From positions 372,001 to 436,000 of the forward strand of contig JAXMOG010000002.1 of assembly GCA_034670065.1 (NCBI GenBank): DNA of 64,000 nt. Direction: 5' to 3'. Of the stretch, positions 59,602-64,000 are shown piece after piece (the first letter of the stretch is position 1; each line of letters begins with the position of its first letter). The translations under genes were made by a program, and so were the position numbers. The notes under the pieces are model-generated. The model ran no database searches. It saw nothing but the letters and a program-made list of their open reading frames with translations, and was not told where the DNA came from. Source of the DNA: Mesobacterium_A sp034670065 (GTDB lineage: Bacteria > Pseudomonadota > Alphaproteobacteria > Rhodobacterales > Rhodobacteraceae).

Positions 59602-60627
59602 TTACTCGCTAGGCGTTTCTGAACTGAGACCGTCCATCATGCCCAGAACGCCAGCAAACATTCCATCCAGCCAAACCCACAGCGACCCGACCGCATCGGT
59701 GTAGCTGCCCAAGGGCCCGGCCAGTGCCGGAACTGACTCAGCCAGTGGGGGCGCAATAAGATAAAGCACGATCAACAGAACAATCAGTGCAACGGCCCAT
59801 ATAAATCCACGGCCAAATCCACCGCGCTTTGCCGAACCTTCGGCGTCACCGCTTTCGGTTGACCGCTCCATCTCTCGCCGGTCAGACGCCGACCGAAGGG
59901 TAGAGTTGATCTGGTCGATATCAGGCAGAGCATCTTTCCGGGCGGTTGTTGCGGCGGCAACGGCCACTGGCTCGGCGGGCTCTGGCTTTGCTGCTGGCTC
60001 TTCGCTGTCTTGTGCAGAAAGCACGGAATTACGCTCGATCGAGGACTCAATTCCAAGATCAGGTTGGCTTTCCAGTGCAGATTGCTCTGCGGCGCGCACC
60101 TGTGCTTCGTGCGTGGCTTCTGCCCGCAGCACATCCATCACACGCTTATCCATCTGGCGCGGTTTCGCTTGGACAGGTGGTGGAACAGGGGCGTCTTCTT
60201 CCTCGGCATCCTGCTCGAACGGGGCTTCAGCCTCGTCCGGTTCTTCCATAGCGAGGTCTTCGACAATTTCCGCTTCGGGCTCTTCCGGGGCCGCAGCCTC
60301 AAAATCCGGAACCAGATTGCCACTTCCCGAAGTTTCGGGAGCGTCGTCTGTCAGGGCTTCGTCTTCGGTCTCATAATCATCTTCGACGGCCACAGGACGG
60401 CGCGGCATGGCCGGTTCTGGCGCAGATGCTGGCGTCTCGGGCGCAATATCCCAGCCATTTTCTGCACCAATAGCTTCGCGAGAAGCGGCAATCGCTGCTT
60501 CTTGCTCAGGGTGCAGTTGAAACCACGTGTGACCACAGCTGGAACATTGAACGTCGCGACCTTCTGCAGGAATCGCATCGTCCGGTACTTCATACTGTGC
60601 CTCGCAATTGGGGCAGGTGAGACGCAT
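59602..60627 (-). CDS. MJ0042-type zinc-ribbon protein with membrane helix
   Basis: A 341-residue protein. The N-terminal zinc ribbon has C5-x2-C8 and C28-x2-C31 (MRLTCPNCEAQYEVP and VQCSSCGHTWF). A long, very acidic, low-complexity region spans about 55-270 (EDDYETEDEALTDDAPE), one membrane helix lies near 275-297 (FIWAVALIVLLIVLYLI), and a short amphipathic C-terminus follows. The ribbon would be cytoplasmic. The role is unknown. It is divergent from ftsE, a neighbourhood recurrent in Rhodobacterales. The start at 60627 is fixed by the conserved MRLTCPNC. Confidence 0.88.
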   Translation of the reverse strand: MRLTCPNCEAQYEVPDDAIPAEGRDVQCSSCGHTWFQLHPEQEAAIAASREAIGAENGWDIAPETPASAPEPAMPRRPVAVEDDYETEDEALTDDAPETSGSGNLVPDFEAAAPEEPEAEIVEDLAMEEPDEAEAPFEQDAEEEDAPVPPPVQAKPRQMDKRVMDVLRAEATHEAQVRAAEQSALESQPDLGIESSIERNSVLSAQDSEEPAAKPEPAEPVAVAAATTARKDALPDIDQINSTLRSASDRREMERSTESGDAEGSAKRGGFGRGFIWAVALIVLLIVLYLIAPPLAESVPALAGPLGSYTDAVGSLWVWLDGMFAGVLGMMDGLSSETPSE

Positions 60628-60799
60628 GTGAGTCAATGTCCTGTTAGTTGCGGCTAATAGCCTAAAACATTCTGTCTTTTGTACCATAGGCGGTTGATCG
60701 TCTGTGGAAAAGTCCAGTTTCGCCGCAGGCGCCGCATTGAATCCTGTGCGATGCTGCGGCACAACAAGGGTCTGAGGCGGATGAAGGGCGGATCTGGCT

Positions 60800-61477
60800 G
60801 TGATCGAGTTCGAAAACGTGGCCTATAGCTACGGTGGTGGTGAGTTGTTGTCTGACATTTCGCTAAAATTGGCGCCGGGTACCTTTCATTTCCTGACGGG
60901 GCCTTCTGGTGCAGGTAAAACCACGTTTTTACGACTGTGCTACGGCGCATTGGTGCCAACTTCGGGGCATGTGAGCCTTTTCAGCCGCGATGTTCGCTCG
61001 CTGAGCAGGGATGATATTGCCCTGACGCGGCGTCGAATTGGCGTTGTTCATCAGGATTGCCAGTTCCTGGATCACCTGCCGTTGGCTGAAAACATCGCGT
61101 TGCCCATGACAGTTTCCGGGCATGATTTCGACGAGAACAGCGAAAACTTGCAAGAGCTGATCAATTGGGTCGGACTTAGCAATCGGGCGCAGGCAGTGCC
61201 GCCAGAATTGTCTGGCGGCGAACGGCAACGTGCAGCGCTGGCGCGGGCGGTGATATTGTCCCCCGATGTTATTTTGGCGGATGAGCCGACAGGCAATGTG
61301 GATTGGGACATGTCGCAGCGGCTGCTACAGTTGTTGATCGAATTGAACCGCATGGGAAAAACAGTGGTGATTGCCACACATGATTTGGGCCTGATCCGGG
61401 CCGCCAAAAGCCAAGTTCAGGCACGTGTTCTGCGAATTCGGGATCGGCAAGTGCAATTGGCCGGGGCAGACCTGTGA
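60800..61477 (+). CDS. ftsE: Cell division ATP-binding protein FtsE
   Basis: A 225-residue ABC ATPase that with FtsX controls peptidoglycan hydrolases at the septum. Walker A is GPSGAGKTT (34-42), the signature LSGGERQRAALARA is near 138-151, Walker B with ILADEPTGNVDW follows, and the switch His is in VIATHDLGL. The start is a GTG, as no ATG in the proper frame gives the N-terminus MIEFENVAYSYGG. It overlaps ftsX by 4 bases (GTGA). Confidence 0.94.
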   Translation: MIEFENVAYSYGGGELLSDISLKLAPGTFHFLTGPSGAGKTTFLRLCYGALVPTSGHVSLFSRDVRSLSRDDIALTRRRIGVVHQDCQFLDHLPLAENIALPMTVSGHDFDENSENLQELINWVGLSNRAQAVPPELSGGERQRAALARAVILSPDVILADEPTGNVDWDMSQRLLQLLIELNRMGKTVVIATHDLGLIRAAKSQVQARVLRIRDRQVQLAGADL

Positions 61478-62379
61478 GCGCGCTTTTGGAAATGGTGCGC
61501 GCGGTTACATCGCGCGACGTGGCCGCCGACCGTGTAGTGCCGCCGGCTGGCTTTACCGTGCGCCTGACCTTGCTGAGTGCGGCGGCCATGTCCTTTCTGG
61601 CGGTCTTTGCGCTGGCACTGTCGTTAACCACGGGGCGCATTGCCAACCGCTGGGGCGAAGAACTGGCCCGCGCATCCACGGTGCGGATTTCTGCGCCAGT
61701 TGGCGAAATGGCCGCGCAGACAGAGGCTGCGTTGCGCGTGTTGCAGACAACCCCCGGTATCGAAACCGCGCGCGCTCTGACAGATGAAGAGCAGCGCGCC
61801 TTGCTGGAACCATGGTTCGGGCCCGGTTTGCCGGTAGATCAATTGCCGATACCGCGCCTGATAGAAGTGATCGAATCCTCCGACGGGTATGACAGCGCCG
61901 GGCTTACCCTGCGTTTGTCAGCAGAAGTGCCAGCAGCGGTGCTGGATGATCATGGCCGTTGGCGGCGCCCCTTGTTACAGGCTGCTGGCCGGTTGCGCAT
62001 GTTGGGGTGGGTGTCGATCATCCTGATCGCAGCCACATCGGCGGCCATGGTGACGCTTGCGGCTCATGCTGCTTTGGCCGCCAATGAGCAGGTCATTAAA
62101 ACCCTGCGGCTGATCGGGGCGACGGACAGTTATATTGCCTCTGCCTTTGTGCGGCGCTTTACGCTGCGGACCTTTGCCGGCGCTGTTGCCGGAACAATTG
62201 TCGGGGTTGCGGCAGTTCTGTTACTTCCGAATGGTGACGGTACGACGAGTTTCTTGTCAAATATCGGTTTTGGCGGGTTTGGTTGGGTGTGGCCTGTGTT
62301 GTTGCCATTTCTGGCGGCAACGGTGGCATTCTTGGCAACTTTTACGGCGGCGCGCCGTGTTTTGGAAGGGCAACGCTGA
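61474..62379 (+). CDS. ftsX: Cell division protein FtsX
   Basis: The 301-residue FtsX membrane partner of FtsE, with four membrane helices at about 30-50, 178-206, 226-246 and 268-290. The periplasmic domain lies between helices 1 and 2, where it contacts septal hydrolases or their activators. The C-terminal FtsX motif is ANEQVIKTLRLIGATDSYI. The start is a GTG at 61474 inside the ftsE stop. The stop overlaps the acyltransferase ATG (TGATG). Confidence 0.93.
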   Translation: MSALLEMVRAVTSRDVAADRVVPPAGFTVRLTLLSAAAMSFLAVFALALSLTTGRIANRWGEELARASTVRISAPVGEMAAQTEAALRVLQTTPGIETARALTDEEQRALLEPWFGPGLPVDQLPIPRLIEVIESSDGYDSAGLTLRLSAEVPAAVLDDHGRWRRPLLQAAGRLRMLGWVSIILIAATSAAMVTLAAHAALAANEQVIKTLRLIGATDSYIASAFVRRFTLRTFAGAVAGTIVGVAAVLLLPNGDGTTSFLSNIGFGGFGWVWPVLLPFLAATVAFLATFTAARRVLEGQR

Positions 62380-63113
62380 TGGGTAGAGCGATCCAATGGG
62401 TGCGGTCAGTGCTGTTTGTCGGCCAGATGTACCTGATGATGGCGATTATTGGCATTGGGTTCTTCCCGTTTGCGCTGCTTCACCGCAACGGGGCGCGCAT
62501 CGCCTGCAAAGCGTTTTGCTATTGGGTTTTGTGGACGGCGCGCTGGATGGTGGGAATCCGGACAGAAATTCGCGGCACGGTGCCAACTGACCAAGTTGTG
62601 GTGGCCGCCAAGCACCAGTCGTTTCTGGACATCATCATGATTTTCGCGGCCCTTCCGGCGGCCAAATTCATTATGAAGCGTGAGCTGCTGTACACGCCGT
62701 TTCTGGGCCAATACGCGTGGCGCCTTGGGTGCATTCCGGTAGATCGTGGCAAGCGCGGACAGGCCATTCAGAAGATGGTCAAGGATGTTGAGCGCGGGGC
62801 ATCCAAGCCGGGGCAGTTGATCATTTATCCGCAGGGAACGCGTGTTCCACCGGGTCAGCACAAGCCCTACAAGGTCGGCTCTGCCGTCCTGTATTCAGAG
62901 CTGAATCAGGATTGCGTGCCCGCGGCGACAAACGTTGGGCTGTTCTGGCCGCGTCGCAGCATGTACCGCACGCCCGGTCTGGCCGTGGTTGAGTTTTTGC
63001 CTCGGCTCGAAAAAGGTCTGGCGCACAGAGAGTTTCTGAAGCGTCTGGAAGATGAGGTTGAGACGGGGTCCGATCAACTGATGGCCGAAGCCGGACACAA
63101 GGCACCACAGTAA
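62379..63113 (+). CDS. 1-acyl-sn-glycerol-3-phosphate acyltransferase family protein
   Basis: A 244-residue PlsC-family acyltransferase that probably acylates lysophosphatidate in phospholipid synthesis at the inner membrane. It starts with a membrane helix (about 10-35). The HX4D motif is H79-QSFL-D84. The second motif reads YPQGTR (150-155), where the family usually has F-P-E-G-T-R, so the acidic residue is replaced by Gln. It is translated in the ftsE-ftsX unit (TGATG overlap). Confidence 0.9.
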   Translation: MGRAIQWVRSVLFVGQMYLMMAIIGIGFFPFALLHRNGARIACKAFCYWVLWTARWMVGIRTEIRGTVPTDQVVVAAKHQSFLDIIMIFAALPAAKFIMKRELLYTPFLGQYAWRLGCIPVDRGKRGQAIQKMVKDVERGASKPGQLIIYPQGTRVPPGQHKPYKVGSAVLYSELNQDCVPAATNVGLFWPRRSMYRTPGLAVVEFLPRLEKGLAHREFLKRLEDEVETGSDQLMAEAGHKAPQ

Positions 63114-63184
63114 TTCACGGCCCGACCCAACGTTCCATCATGCCGCCGCGTGTTTCTGACGACAGGCGCTTGCCCAATGCACAT

Positions 63185-63214
63185 AAAAATAGCGCGCCCG
63201 AAACCGGACGCGCT
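63185..63214 (-). terminator. Rho-independent terminator after the dihydrolipoamide dehydrogenase gene
   Basis: AGCGCG-C-CCG and CGG-A-CGCGCT form a 9-bp stem with one mismatch around an AAAC loop. On the minus strand it runs into ATTTTTA. It lies about 50 bases past the stop of the lpd gene. Confidence 0.8.
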
Positions 63215-63263
63215 GTTCCTCTGCCCCACAGGGCCGAGGCGTTCGACTAGGCCGCAGCCCTGA

Positions 63264-64000
63264 TCACATGTGAATCGCGCCGTCACCACATGCCAGCGCG
63301 GCTTCGCGCACGGCTTCCGAGTATGTTGGGTGCGCGTGGCAGGTCAGTGCCAGATCTTCTGCCGAAGCACCGAACTCCATAGCAACGCAGACTTCGTGGA
63401 TCAGATCGCCAGCGCCCGGTCCAATGATATGTGCGCCAAGAATACGGTCCGTATCCTTGTCTGCCAGCAGCTTAACAAAGCCCTCGCCCTGAAACACCGC
63501 CTTGGCCCGGCCATTGCCCATGAAGCTGAATTTGCCAACCTTGTAGGCACGGCCCTCTTCCTTCAGCTGCTGCTCTGTCTTGCCGACAGAGGCCACTTCT
63601 GGCGCGGTATAGATGACACCGGGGATGACATCATAGTTCACGTGCCCATGTTTACCGGCAACAACCTCGGCGGCGGCCATGCCTTCGTCTTCGGCTTTAT
63701 GCGCCAGCATCGGGCCGTCGATGGCATCACCAATGGCATAGATGCCCTTCACATTGGTCTGCCAATGCGCGTCGGTCTTGATCTGGCCGCGAGGGCTGAT
63801 CTCGACACCCAGTTCCGCCAGACCCAAACCATCAGTGAATGGCTTGCGACCAGTTGCCACCAGCACAACATCGGCGTCCAGCGTGTGTTCGCTGTCATCC
63901 TTGCGCAGTTTGTAGGTGACTTTGGCCTTGGTCTTGGTTGCGTCTACCTTCTGCACGGCTGCGCCCATAGTGAACCCGATGCCTTGCTTTGACAGGATCC
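63264..64000 (-). CDS. lpd: Dihydrolipoamide dehydrogenase, C-terminal part (partial)
   Basis: The frame runs off the right edge without a start; an internal ATG at 63968 is not the true start because the upstream codons continue family sequence (ILSKQGIGFT). The visible 245 residues cover the end of the NAD domain (LVATGRKP), the second FAD contact YAIGDAIDGPMLAHKAEDEG and the interface domain. The catalytic His-Pro is in LTCHAHPTYSEAV. Lpd reoxidises dihydrolipoyl groups of the pyruvate and 2-oxoglutarate complexes and the glycine cleavage system. Confidence 0.93.
   Translation of the reverse strand, partial: ILSKQGIGFTMGAAVQKVDATKTKAKVTYKLRKDDSEHTLDADVVLVATGRKPFTDGLGLAELGVEISPRGQIKTDAHWQTNVKGIYAIGDAIDGPMLAHKAEDEGMAAAEVVAGKHGHVNYDVIPGVIYTAPEVASVGKTEQQLKEEGRAYKVGKFSFMGNGRAKAVFQGEGFVKLLADKDTDRILGAHIIGPGAGDLIHEVCVAMEFGASAEDLALTCHAHPTYSEAVREAALACGDGAIHM

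Noticed and set aside
1..64000. CRISPR arrays, prophage, insertion sequences, tRNA or rRNA genes
   Set aside because: No regularly spaced repeats, transposase, integrase, phage structural genes or tRNA-like cloverleaf with flanking CCA were found by reading; a dedicated tRNA scan would be decisive.

Overview
The window is a dense, ordinary-looking piece of a bacterial chromosome. Family content and gene order point to a marine alphaproteobacterium of the Rhodobacterales (Roseobacter group). The indicators are a plant-type GshA, Mn-dependent pyrophosphatase, a PuuD-type cytochrome c urate oxidase, a taurine:pyruvate-type aminotransferase, a gltD-gltB cluster with a GFA gene inside it, a zinc-ribbon/ftsEX/acyltransferase block, and a stand-alone mlaA-mlaC pair. 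This is inferred from family knowledge, not from a database search. I see no rRNA, tRNA, CRISPR array, insertion sequence, prophage or integrase. Base composition looks even throughout, so nothing stands out as recently acquired.

Layout. 1-2442: end of a GntR/FCD regulator, accA, and a divergent lysE-type exporter / Lrp-type regulator pair. 2554-7543: ubiquinone-type hydroxylase, amidase, RNase R. 7515-11472: divergent GST-like (FAXC) gene and WYL regulator, then lytic transglycosylase, rsfS and rlmH. 11483-19079: uppP diverging from gltD-GFA-gltB (glutamate synthase). 19412-23457: mtgA, an OmpA-domain envelope protein overlapping a small coiled-coil membrane protein, and ubiA. 23470-27007: rsmE, a GNAT enzyme, a small membrane protein, gshA. 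27004-35945: a long minus-strand tract (DUF805, threonine aldolase, YcgN, ribF, MaoC, HAD phosphatase, ppaC, rmuC-mutL). 36102-42642: puuD, rsmD and a ferredoxin reductase, a peroxiredoxin, pterin dehydratase plus FemAB-like protein, GDPD plus RidA. 42704-45738: type I secretion ABC/membrane-fusion pair. 45978-47332: mlaA-mlaC. 47355-51473: class A PBP diverging from glnK-amtB. 51609-58073: Tat-exported MBL protein, map, an unknown secreted protein, sfsA, and the run CinA-like/GNAT/AhpD-like/OmpA. 58119-63113: aminotransferase, zinc-ribbon protein, ftsE-ftsX-acyltransferase. 63264-end: dihydrolipoamide dehydrogenase, cut by the window edge.

Themes. Nitrogen assimilation is strong (gltBD, glnK-amtB, the aminotransferase, urate oxidase). 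So is the envelope: uppP, mtgA, a class A PBP, an MltB-type transglycosylase, ftsEX, MlaA/MlaC and two OmpA-domain proteins. Many genes are joined by 1-4 bp ATGA or TGATG overlaps, which implies translational coupling.

I found no convincing new multi-gene system. The least explained signals are non-coding: three TGNCAG boxes at a 10-bp period in front of the WYL regulator, a 23-bp perfect palindrome between uppP and gltD, a 10-bp-stem hairpin before mtgA, nested inverted repeats before the MaoC gene, a 17-bp palindrome before the DUF805 gene, an inverted repeat that could pair with the ribosome binding site of map, and an 11-bp tandem repeat before glnK.
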